A stretch of 64,000 nucleotides of DNA. It comes from Caenorhabditis elegans (Eukaryota; Nematoda; Chromadorea; Rhabditida; Rhabditidae). Below are positions 34,201-44,600 of the stretch, one piece after another. Position numbers and translations under genes: made by a program. The DNA lies in NCBI RefSeq assembly GCF_000002985.6, contig NC_003281.10, forward strand, positions 13,330,001 to 13,394,000, read 5' to 3'. The stretch's first letter is position 1. The number at the start of each line of letters is the position of its first letter. The notes under the pieces were generated by a model that worked only from the letters and a program-made list of their open reading frames with translations, ran no database searches and was not told the origin of the DNA.

Positions 34201-35191
34201 TTTTCATCGGCGGTTTTTCAGCCATCATCAATAATATTCGATCTACACTTTCTGCAGAGTCAGACCATTCTCTCACAACATTTGGTCGTATGACAAGCAA
34301 ATGATAGATCAAATATATAACTGATGCAAATAATAGTGAGACGACAGTATTACGAACGAAATCGTCAAGATGGCTTATGTCGGAACGAGCGAAATTCTGA
34401 AAATTCGTGGCAGTTATTTAAAAAATAACTTTAAAAAAAACTAACACCACTTTCAAGTTCCTGAGAAGTTTCGGGCGTTCCAAATCGGTTAAATGGTGTG
34501 AATGGAAATCGACTGAAACATTCTTTACTCTGAAAATTTTCGTTTATTTTAGACGGTATTAACGAACACTTTACCTGGCAACACATTTTGTAAAACGTTA
34601 TTCCAGCTTTGCTGTCGATAGTTGAATATCTGGAAAGTTTAGGCATAAAAAGTTTAAGGTGTTAAAAAAAGGAACTCACACAATAACATAAGGAAGTGTC
34701 TGACGATTTGTGCAAAATATTTTCGGATCCTCATCCCATGGAATAAAGTTTTGACAAGCATATTGAATAGTTTGGTCGGCTCTGAAAATATTTTTTTAAA
34801 TTTTTAATTGCAGTTTCCAATAGAGCTGGGGCATTTAGGTTTGAAGTTTTAAAATTGTGCCTGTGAGTTTTTAAATAGGAAAATTTGCCTTTTTTGATTA
34901 AAACTAAAAAAATTTGGCACGCAAGGGTCACAAAGGGACACAATGTGTTTTTGAGTAGGTCTTGCCACGATCTCTTAATTATATCTACAGGTGCGGCCGG
35001 CTAGCTTCCCAAGTGGATGCATTGCCAATAAGCGCACCCAAATTATTGTATCGAAAATTCCAAACCATCACTTACGTATTAAAAATCTTGACATAGAATA
35101 TGCTGCAATTCAAATTTTCCAAATTTTTCCAAATTTTTCCAAGGATTAACACGAGAATACACCATTTACAGAAGATTTTGATGAATTTCAT
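31295..35191 (-). CDS. Membrane-anchored PP1-like pseudophosphatase
   Basis: Minus exons 35076-35191, 34680-34781, 34575-34629, 34446-34529, 34174-34396, 33440-33942, 32630-32823, 32276-32521, 31970-32187 (or 31970-32115), 31759-31922, 31295-31411. Order: signal peptide (MKFIKIFCKWCILVLILGK), a cysteine-rich ectodomain of about 90 residues ending in MCCQSKECF, a transmembrane helix at about 136-155 (TVVSLLFASVIYLIYHLLVI), a basic helical linker of about 200 residues, then a PP1-fold domain from about 362. Motif changes relative to PP1: GDxHG is GEIRG, GDxxDRG is GGYIERG, RGNHE is RGSAE, HGGxSP is SSGISP, RAHQ is RSRN. All metal and catalytic ligands are therefore lost, and it cannot be an ordinary phosphatase. 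An in-frame TAA at 32139-32141 breaks the long form of exon 9; a TTTCAAG acceptor at 32116 would skip it and yield about 649 residues. It is either a bypassed stop or a recent pseudogene. Confidence 0.75.
32139..32141 (-). other. In-frame TAA inside the PP1-like domain
   Basis: Reading exon 9 from its good tttcag acceptor at 32188, the frame gives NCMPLLALI, then TAA, then KQYLTVSSGISP. Both sides align without a gap to the PP1 segment between the conserved NCxPxAA and HGGLSP motifs, so the stop replaces one ancestral codon. No alternative frame restores it. Confidence 0.8.
33308..33327. repeat. Short perfect inverted repeat
   Basis: ctgctagag and ctctagcag are separated by two bases, inside intron 6 of the pseudophosphatase gene. 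It is too short to call a structured RNA. Confidence 0.5.
33945..34150. repeat. TTTTGGCAAATT degenerate satellite in intron
   Basis: Repeats of a unit close to tttgccaaaagttttc fill most of intron 5 of the pseudophosphatase gene. Related arrays fill two introns of the neighbouring F-box gene (36060-36520 and 37150-37560). Confidence 0.55.
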
Positions 35192-36059
35192 TACGGGAAA
35201 ATTGAGAAATAAATTTTTATTCAGCGATGAGTTGGATTTAAAAAAAATCATAGTCTAACTTGGATATTCGAGAAAAACAGAGGGCACGTATAAAATATTT
35301 ATAATAGAACAGTAAATAAAATAAATGCAATTTCTAATTAAACTTTAAATATTATTAATCAGTGATTTTTGTTGAATTTTTTAATTAAAGGTAGGTAGGC
35401 GGGCAGGTAGGCGCGGGGAAGGCTCTAACTGTTCCAATTTTCTACTGTATTCTTCCGTGTTACATCGATGCTCTGAGATTTTGCCATGTATTCAGGCAAA
35501 TTAACATGAAGGTGTGGAATGGCTTCAACTAGTTTTTCATTAATAACAGAAAATCGTGCATAGTTATTGAGTCCGCAAAATAATGCATATCGATTTTTGG
35601 AGCCAAAAATTAGCAAATACTCAATCATTTCGTGGTCCTGAATGTCCTTGTCACTGGAAATTATTTCGTTGGTTTTTCATTAGTTTCAATTTTTAAACTT
35701 ACAATTTTCTAAAAACTCTTTCATCCAAACATTGAACTTTAATATCAGCTAGCAGACGTTCAGTTCTCAACGGACGAGTCACACTTGTCACTGCCAACCA
35801 ATCAAATGAATCTGGAAGATTTCCAGTTGACCATTTCTGAAATGAGCGGTGTTGTAGGAATATTTTCAATCACCTTACCGTAGCAAGATAATTAAAAGAA
35901 ATCTCATCTTTTACATTATTCAATTGAATTTGTCTACAACAAATTGTTGATAAGTGCTCGTGTCCAATTCCATCATATCCGGTGAGCTTGCATGTATTCA
36001 AGGGGTGTGAAAACTTAAATAAAATGTGGTGATGAAAAGTAATTTTAAAAATTCGAAAC

Positions 36060-36520
36060 AGTTAGAAATTTTTTGGCGATTGTCTAAAATTGTTTGTCAA
36101 TTTACCAGAACTTTTTGGCAATTTTCCAAAACTTTAAAACAATTTTTTTTTAATTTTTTTGTCAAAAAAAAACTTTATGGCAGTTTTTTAACATTTTTGG
36201 CAATTTTCCAAATCTTTTTGGCAGTTATCAACGCTTTTAGCATTTTTTTAGACAATTTTAGCAGTTTACCAAATTTTTTGGCAACATTGAATTTTGGAAA
36301 AATTTTTGGGAATCTACAAAAACATTTTGCCAATTTTCTGAAACATTTTGGCAACTTACCAAAACTTTTTGGCAATTTCCGAAATTTTTGGGCATTTTCC
36401 TTAACTTTTTGGAAATTTAACAAATTTGCTTTGATGCAAATTTTTTTGGCAATTTACAAAAATTGTTTTGCAATTTTCTGGAAATTTACTAAAACTTTTT
36501 GGCAATTTACAGAAGCACAA
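36060..36520. repeat. TTTTTGGCAATTTACCAAAAC degenerate satellite
   Basis: Most of the 515-bp intron between exons 4 and 5 of the F-box gene consists of diverged copies of a roughly 21-base unit (aaactttttggcaatttacc). Confidence 0.65.
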
Positions 36521-37149
36521 AAACCTACTTTCTCGTGGCAAAGGATTTTCTCCCAGTGATCAGACATTAGCATAAAATAAATATTTTCGCCAGAGATAAC
36601 ATCCAACCAATGTGGAATTGCAGATACTGGACGATCTGGAGAAAATATAATTTTGTTATGCTTTAGTCTCTAAGACTTACTGTATTTATCCGAGAAGCTA
36701 AAATTGGTAACTTCCAAACTAGAAGGGACCTGACCATTGTAATCGCCCTAATCACATTGATATTAAACCACTGGTTCAATAAATTTCAATTTTTTCTACA
36801 AAACCTAATATCCAAAGTATGAATCTTAGTTCCTTTCAACCATCCTTGAAAACAATCATCAGCCGCTTTACGGTAATCTCCTTTGACACTTCTCATTTCT
36901 GTTGAACCTTCATTTTTTGTAATATTCAATCCATTACGTTTCCCATATCGATCAAACCGGAATGAATATGATTTTTGATTGGATTCATCAAAATTAACTA
37001 ATATTTCTGCACATTTTCCATTGTGTCGAATTGGAGAAAATTGAAGGCAATGAATATGCGTTGGAACCTTTTTTACCAAATCGTAGTTGGATTTTGATGT
37101 CATTGATAATTTGGCTCTAAATTTTTTGAAGTATACTTTTGTGAAATGA

Positions 37150-37560
37150 TCTTTTCGTAAACAGGCAAACTTCGAAAACTAAAGTTGGCAAAAAAATTCC
37201 CCAAAACTTTTGGAAAGTGACCAAAAAGTTCTGAAAGTTTAGGTAAATTGCAAAAATGTATGAAATTTTTCTGAAACTTTGGCGAAATTGCCAAAAAATT
37301 TTGGTAAATTGCCGAAACGTTTTGGAAAGTTGCCAACAGCTTCGAAAATTCCCAAAAACTTTTGGTAAATTTTGGCTATACCATTTTCAAAAACTGCTAA
37401 CTTGTATTTTTTTTCAATGCCAAAAGTTTTGGTAAGCTGTCTGTTCGCGAATTTCCAGAAAGTTTTGATAAATTGCAAAAACATTTTCGTTAATTTGCAA
37501 AAGGTTTTCGAAAATTCAAGTTGCCAAAATGTTTTGGAATTTACTTAAAAATTTGCAAAA
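37150..37560. repeat. TTGCCAAAA degenerate satellite, inverse orientation
   Basis: The first intron of the F-box gene is filled by units such as ttttggtaaattgccgaaacg and ccaaaaacttttgg, the complement of the array at 36060-36520. Confidence 0.6.
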
Positions 37561-38096
37561 TCGCGAAACAGATCAGCTGAATTTTCAAAACTTTGCACAA
37601 TTGCACATATATGAGTTGCACTTACTTTTCAGTGTAATCTAGATACTCGATGACTTTAATTTTTACATTCTCCGGTAATAGAATCCAATTGTCTTTTTTA
37701 TCAGCTGCTATTTGGAATAGTAATGATTTCAGACAAAATACAGACATTATTAAGTAGATTTTTCCAACAAAAAAAGTGCACCACTAACAGCCTTTAAATA
37801 CTAAAAATGTGTTAGTTGCTAGGGGATACCAAGTTCAAAAATCTTGAGAGAGGAGGAAAAAATGAAATATAAACTTTCAACAAATTACACCCTTTAAAAG
37901 ATCAAAAAGCGGAAATTGTGCGAAATAATCAGAGGATTTCGGGTTTTCTGAGATCTCAGATTCATGACTGGAAACTCGTGATTTGTGATGGCTGCACTTT
38001 ACTTATAACGGGGGAAATGTGTATAGTTTTGTAGAAATCTGAACAAGTATTTCAACAATTAATTTATTGGTTCACATTAGATTTTCTTAAACTCCA

Positions 38097-41057
38097 AGCA
38101 AAGCCACGATAATTGAACAAGAGAACATTGCCACAACAAATATCGTGGAAACTTTTCCGGCACCATTGCATTTGTCTTTTCCGCAACAAAATCGATCGGC
38201 GCATCCTCTTCCAGCATATTCAACTGGTGACTTTTGACACGATTTCGAACGATCCCATGTACATCCTGAAGATTTTAAAGGTACATATTAGGACTGTGCG
38301 GCAACCGGCAACCGAGTTGCCGGGGGTTCAGCAAACCAATAGTTGCCGGTTGTCGAAATTTTTTGGGTTCGGCAACTTCGGCAATTACAGAACTTGTTTT
38401 AAAATTTCGGCGACTGCCGATATAAATGTAAAACAGTTTATGCAGTTTCACAAAAAAAAATTTCCCAAAAAAAAAGAAGTCATTAGGTGGCTGAAAAAAA
38501 ATTTGGCAAAAACAAAAAGTTGCCTAAATTTGTTGAAAACGGGTAATTTGTATAAGAAGAATTTAGAAAATCTAGGTTTAACCCATCAAAAACTATTAAA
38601 AAGTGGCAAACATGACAATTTAAGGCAAAAACTAACCAACTCCTCTAAAATGGTTAATTTTGTAGTTAGAGGACTCAATTTTGATTGCCAAACACTATAA
38701 AATTGCCCTTTTTCAACTTTTAGTGATTTCGAACGTTTTCATAAAAAAATTTTTTGCCAAAAAAAAAGACAGATTAGATGGCTGAAAAAAAATGGGCAAA
38801 AATAAAAAGTTGCTTAAATTTGTTGAAAACGGGTAATTCATATATGAAGAATTTAGAAAAACTAGGTTTAACCCATCAAAAACTATTGAAAAATGGCAAA
38901 AATGACAATTTATGGCAAAAACTTACAATTTTGAAACTTCTCTAAAATGGTTAATTTTGTAGTTAGACGACTCAATATTGATCTCCGAACACTACAATTG
39001 ATTTTTTTCATTTTATAGTAATTTCAAACGTTTTCATAAAAAACTTTTGCCCAAAAAAAGGGCAGTCATTAGATGACTGAAAAATCAAAATGGGCAAAAA
39101 TGAAAAGTTGGCAAATTTTGTTAAAACGGGTGATTCATTTATGGAGAATTCAGAAAATCTGGGTTTGATCCATCAAAAACTATTAAAAAGTGGCAAAAGT
39201 GGCAAAATTGGCATTTTATGGCGAAAATGCACAATTTTGAAACTTCTCTAAGATGGTTAATTTTTTAGTTAGAGGACTCAAATTGCCCTTTTTCTACTTC
39301 TAGTAGTTTCAGAAAAATTATTTTTTTGCCTAAAAAAAAACTAGGTTTCCGCTGATATTACTTAAATTTTCGAAAAAAAATCTGTTTTTTAGAATTGACT
39401 CTGAGCCAACACACACTTATAAATAATTACAAACATTATATTTTTGAGTCCTCTATACACTGAAATATATGTTTGAAAAAAGAGAGAATAAATATGTCAA
39501 AAATCGAATTTCTACGAACTTTTTGAAATTTTCGAAAAAAAAACTGTTTTTTAGAATTGACTCTGAGACAACTCACACATATAAATAATTACAAGCATTA
39601 TATTTTTGAGTCCTCTATTCACTGAAATACATGTTTAAAAAAGAGAGAATAAATATGTCAAAAATCGAATTTTTTCTACGAACTTTTTGAAATTTTCGAA
39701 AAAAAATCTGTTTTTTAGAATTGACTCTGAGCCAACACACATTTATAAATAATTACAAGCATTATATTTTTGAGTCCTCTATTCACTGAAATACATGTTT
39801 AAAAAAGAGAGAATAAATATGTCAAAAATCGAATTTTTTCTACGAACTTTTTGAAATTTTCGAAAAAAAAATCTGTTTTTTGGAATTGACTCTGAGCCAA
39901 CACACATTTATAAATAATTACAAGCATTATATTTTTGAGTCCTCTATTCACTGAAATACATGTTTAAAAAAGAGAGAATAAATATGTCAAAAATCGAATT
40001 TTTTCTACGAACTTTTTGAAATTTTCGAAAAAAAATCTGTTTTTTAGAATTGACTCTGAGCCAACACACATTTATAAATAATTACAAGCATTATATTTTT
40101 GAGTCCTCTATTCACTGAAATACATGTTTAAAAAAGAGAGAATAAATATGTCAAAAATCTAATCTAACAAAATCTAACAAAATTTGGCAAAAATTGTCAT
40201 TTTATGGCAAAAATTCACAATTTTGAAACTTATCTAAAATGGTTAATTTTGTAGTTAGAGGACTCAAAATTGCTCTCCAAACTATAAAAAATGTCTTTTT
40301 TTTAGAATATAATAGTTTCGAACACTTCGAAAAAGTTATTTTTTTGTCCAACAAAAAGGACAGTAAATAGATGTCTGAAAAAAATTGGAAATGAAATTGT
40401 CGTAATAAAGTGTTAGTAATATAATTAAATATTTAATTTCATTTTTAATTTTTATATTTAAAAGATTCAAAATAACGGCAATCATAACGAATAAAACGAA
40501 AAATGTTTGAATTTCCAGATTTGCCGCCATGACCTAACGAGACCCAAGTTATGGGTGCGGGGACTTTTCAGTTTGTGCAATAGCTCTATAGAGCACACTT
40601 GCTCTCAGATTTCAAAAAATATTTTCCCGTCCCCATAATAATGGCGGCAAAGCGGGGCTCAAAGCAAAATCCTAACGAGACCCATGGTTTGGAGGCGGGG
40701 CCTTATTACCTGTCTCGTAAGAGCAACTTCGAATCGTGTTACTTTCGATAGACTGGTTCTTCTGATTACTGTAGAATAGAAAATCTGTTTTCTAAAAAAA
40801 TTCAAATTTCTCGATAAAATCCATCCAATTCGATGCTATCACCTGACAAACACTCCCCTCCGGACACGTCACCAGTTCCCAATTTTTTGAAGAAGCTCGA
40901 TACATATCACAATCCGTTCCGACACAGTTCCAGCATTGTAGGGATACAATGAAAGCTGGTATAGAAAATTGGAAAATCAAATTTAATTTAAATTTGGAAA
41001 AAATTGAAAAATACCTGGAAAAATCGAAATAAAAGTGAAAATCAATGGGATGATCAT
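38097..41057 (-). CDS. Ly6/uPAR-type GPI-anchored protein
   Basis: Minus exons 41015-41057, 40843-40955, 40710-40791 and 38097-38275 join in frame to 138 residues. Signal peptide: MIIPLIFTFISIFPGAFIVS. The mature part starts LQCWNCVGTDCDMY and carries TCPEGSVCQ, an RSCSYETGC segment and the closing FCCGKDKCNG, a typical three-finger Ly6 cysteine pattern. The C-terminus is a 20-residue hydrophobic tail (VSTIFVVAMFSCSIIVALLG) expected to be replaced by a GPI anchor. Such proteins sit on the outer cell surface and often modulate receptors or channels. The third exon was found by phase matching (acceptor tttttttag, donor GTAATA) and is less certain than the others. Intron 3 (2.4 kb) carries satellites and a palindromic element. 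Confidence 0.82.
38289..38412. repeat. Diverged copy of 'gccgg' palindromic repeat
   Basis: ggactgtgcggcaaccggcaaccgagttgccggg ... agttgccggttgtcg ... ggcaacttcggcaatt resembles the ends of the elements at 9113 and 49021, with strong divergence. Confidence 0.45.
38420..39345. repeat. Tandem array, about 290-bp unit, three copies
   Basis: Copies begin near 38480, 38771 and 39067, recognisable from attag(a/g)tgg/actgaaaaa ... aaaaagttg(c/g)c ... ttgaaaacgggtaatt ... tctaaaatggttaattttgtagttag. Fragments of the same unit resume at 40176-40390, after the 164-bp array, so the second array appears inserted into it. Confidence 0.75.
39363..40159. repeat. Tandem array, about 164-bp unit, five copies
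   Basis: The landmark aattgactctgag occurs at about 39393, 39555, 39719, 39884 and 40048. Copies are almost identical (cacatttataaataattacaagcattatatttttgagtcctctattcactgaaatacatg), so the array expanded recently. It lies inside the last intron of the Ly6-type gene. Confidence 0.9.
40520..40705. mobile_element. Partial 'cctaacgagaccc' element
   Basis: Two direct copies of cctaacgagacccaagttatggg(t)gcgggg-type sequence at about 40530 and 40672, flanking gcgcac/gagcacacttgc-like arms. It abuts the third exon of the Ly6-type gene. Confidence 0.5.
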
Positions 41058-41660
41058 GCGAATTTAGAGTGAGTTTGAAACCCGAAAAAAATTGTCAAAG
41101 TTTGTGAAAATATCCGCGCAAATCCACCGGAAGCTGCGGCGGAAATTGAAAAAATAATAGGCGTGGTATCTATCAAGCGGGACAGGGATTTCATTTGGTT
41201 CGAAAAATTTTAAACTACAAAAAAAATGAGTTTTTTCGGGGGGAAATGCTGCTCAGCACTGAGAAGAGAGCTGATAGAACAAGACAAAAAAGCGAAAAAT
41301 TGCTCAAGGAAAGAAACAAAAAAGATAATAGGGCGGATAATTTAAGAGGGGGGTGGGGGAGAAAAAAAGAGAAAAAATATTTTTAACTTAACATAATGAA
41401 AGGGAAGATTCACAACCACCAGGGCGATACACAAATAGAAGAGGGAAAACAAAGAATTAAACGTTTCTACCGGCGCGAGGAGCAAATTCATCGAAATTGA
41501 TTTTTAAAATTCGGTGGATTTCTGATTTCTGATCAATTTCGACCATAACCACCCGAAAATTATAAATCAAAAGTTGAAATTTTTGATGAAAAGTGGAGAA
41601 AGTGCAATGAAAGCAATAGGGAAAATTAGATAATTCGAAGAATTATGGAGAATATTTCGG
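41058..41660. other. Intergenic region between the Ly6-type gene and lis-1
   Basis: Upstream control region of the Ly6-type gene and lis-1 3' UTR. It has A/G-rich stretches (gagaaaaaaagagaaaaaa) and no gene. Confidence 0.6.
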
Positions 41661-44600
41661 TCAACGGCATTCCCAAACTTTGCACGACATATCCACACTT
41701 CCTGTGATGACGAACGGAGATGTTTGATGGAATGCTGAAAATATAGATTTTTCTTGAAAATTATTATAGAAAGTGTTTAAAAAAAACGTTTAAAATTTCT
41801 TCAGAATTTTTTCAATTTTTTTTGCTGAAAGATCGAAGTATTAAAAAAATTTAAAAATCTAAAATTTTAGTTTTTCGATTGGTTCTGTTTCCAATATTTC
41901 AAAAAATTGAAATTTTCGATCTTAAAAATACATTTCGAATTATTTTTTTTGTAGGTTTAAAAAAATCTAAAAATCCAAAATTTTAGTTTTTCAATTGTTT
42001 GCCTTTTTTTAACATAGAAAATTGATTTTAATTTTTTTTCTTTTTGGAAAATAGAGAAAGAAACATGGTTCGGTTTTTTATCTTTAAAAAATCGAAATGT
42101 TTCGCTAGCCTTTTTCGATATTTCACAAAAAATCGATTTTCAATTTTTTTTTTCTAGGAAAATCGAAATTTCGAACTAAAAAAATCAAGTTTTAGTTTTT
42201 CGAGTGGAATTTATTTTAAGAAAAAAAATTGTGTTTTTATATGTTATCTTTTTTTCGGAAAATTTAAAATTTTAGTTTTTCGATAGTTAAATTTATCTTT
42301 GAAAAAAAAAACCAAAAAAATGATCACAAAAAACAAAATATTCTTTTTTTTTTGGTTTTTTTTTAATGTTTTGTAATTTTTGGGGCACTGAGATTTTGAT
42401 CGATTTTTCTTGGAAACTACTAACCAACTGTTGAAACAAAGTGCTCATGCGCTTCAATTGCCTTCATACATCTCTGAGCACTCAGCTCCCAAACTCGTAA
42501 TGTTTTGTCATCGGCTACGGATATCAGGTACTGAAAATTGAACAATTTATTCGTCGGGTTTTTTGTCTAAAATAACAGAAAACAGTCTCTTTTTTTTTAA
42601 TTAAACATTTTCATATGCATGGAAATTCAAAAATTATTCCATCTTTTCTAAGCCTTTGCAAAATTGTGAAAATCATTTACAGATATATTGGCTGTTTTCT
42701 GTCATTTTTGGCCTGTAAATTGCGTTACTTAAACCAACCTTTCCCTTTGGATGGAATGCCAATCCTCGAACCCAATTTTCGTGTGCCAACAATGTGAACA
42801 AGACGTCACCAGTGTTGATGTTCCATGCTTTGATACTTCTATCACGACTTCCACTGAACAGAATGTGTGTAGAATTTCCTTCGGGTTCTGGAAATTATAT
42901 TTAATTTAGCCTATTACCAGGTAGCAGAGTGTATAAAGTTAGAGAGACGCAGACATATCGGTACTTTTTCGGTATTTTCGGCAAAAATGGATTTTTTTGG
43001 TTTTTCGGACTGCAAAAAAAAACAAAAAAAATGTTTTTCAAAAATGTCGTGTTTTAGTTGGTATAATGGAAAAATCATTTTTTTTGGTTTTTTAGTCCGA
43101 GATTTTTTTTGGTCCCAGTCCTACGTGGCGAGGGAAAAGTCGAAACTGTGTGGAATTACGGAGCTTTTTTTCGACAAGTTTAGAATCGAACAATTTTTTT
43201 TGGATTTTTAAAAATTAAATTTGTAGTTTTTTAGTCCAAAATCCAAAAAAACATTTTTTCGGTGACAACCCTAAATTTTAATTACAAAACTAAAGCTTAC
43301 GTTGTCCTGTAACATTGGTGTAAGCCGTATCTGGAGCCCATTCGACGCATTCCACAGCATGCTCGTGATCGCGGAGCACCAATTTTGCGCTTTTCGTGGC
43401 AAACGACCACACGGTGACTGTTTGATCGAGACTTGCCGACGCGAAAAGTGTTCCGTCGTTCGAGATTCGAATCATTCGGACCCAGTCATTATGGCCACGG
43501 AATGTGTAGACGCAATAGCCAGTTGAGATCTAGAAAGGTTGACATTTTTACGTTTATTATCTCTTCCTTGAGGTTAAAAATATTACGTTTGTTCCATTTT
43601 TCTGGGAAATCGGAAAATCGAAAAATTGAGAATCGGAAAACGAAAACTTTTCAATTTTTTAATCGATTCTCGGGAAAATCTAAACCATGCCCTAAAAATT
43701 AACCATATAATTCAATTTTTGCCGAATTACGTTCATGTTGAGGAAAAACATATAGTTTTCTGCTAAAAACCGAAATTTTAAGCAATTTTTCGAAATATCG
43801 AACTTTTTTCGAAATATCGGAAAACCGAAAAACCTGTCTTTTGTTTCTCGGGATTTTTTGGGAAAATGGGGACTGTTTTGTCTTGTTTTTTTTTGGACCA
43901 AAAAACCAAGAAACAATTCTTGGGACAAGCGAATTTTTTTCGGGTTTTTGGAGATTAAAAAAAAATCAAAAACTGTAAAAACTGTACAGCCAGAACTATC
44001 GAAAAATGTTTCCAAAAAAAATCTGAATTAAAAACTTACATCCCACTGCTTAATTGTATGATCTCTACTGGCGGACAATACAAAGTCTCCAGTTGGAAGG
44101 AATGTGACCGATGAGACAGTGTGCTCGTGTCCTTTCAATGATTTTAGGCAGTCATATGTCTGTCCAAAATCCCACAGTTTTATCGATAGATCCGATGAGC
44201 ACGAAACTGAAAATTGGTATAGATGTAATTTTTGACAAAAAAAAAGTTTTTTGTTTGGCGTTTTTCCTTGTTGGAAACTCGTGCATTCGCGAAAAATAGC
44301 TGTGACTTTCTTTTTTTTGCATTTCAAAAAGCTAAACTTCATAAATTTGAGCTCCTTTATCAAACCAAGAGATCTGTGAATTTTTGGTAAGCCCTCACGA
44401 AAAAGGAGATCTGGCACGGTGCCAGCGCATTGAATGTAACTTTTCGCGAAAAAATGTTAAAATTAGCTTAAATTTTTGATATTTTTTCTTCTTTTTAGAA
44501 CAAATTGTTATCTTTTTTCTTATCAATGTAAACCAAATTAGATAAAAAAAAGTAGTATTTGTTGGTAAATTTCTGGAATTTTTTTTTTCGATTTTTCGGA

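Larger units (their letters stand above)
35425..37747 (-). pseudogene. F-box protein with apparent frame break (pseudogene or unusual splice)
   Basis: Exons on minus: 37626-37747, 36805-37116, 36681-36747, 36529-36635, 35879-36013, 35703-35836, 35425-35653. The F-box is clear across exons 1-2: LLPENVKIKVIEYLDYTEK then AKLSMTSKSNYDLVKK. The rest resembles nematode F-box-associated type 2 regions (for example IPHWLDVISGENIYFML). Every junction is in phase except exon 2 to exon 3: exon 2 ends in phase 2 at its only usable donor (AG|GTTTTG), while exon 3 (GDYNGQVPSSLEV) needs phase 0. I found no donor or acceptor that repairs this. Such proteins recruit substrates to SKP1-cullin ligases. It could be a young pseudogene, or an unrecognised splice or sequence error. 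The two long introns contain TTGGCAA satellites. Confidence 0.65.

Noticed and set aside
36026-36559. 177-codon plus ORF rich in Phe and Asn
   Set aside because: It is a translation of the TTTTTGGCAATTTACC satellite inside an F-box gene intron.
38420-40160. CRISPR-like array
   Set aside because: Repeats are head-to-tail without unique spacers, in a eukaryotic intron; they are satellites.
43302-43526. Plus-strand ORF opposite a lis-1 exon
   Set aside because: Antisense of a WD40 exon with strong coding evidence on the minus strand.
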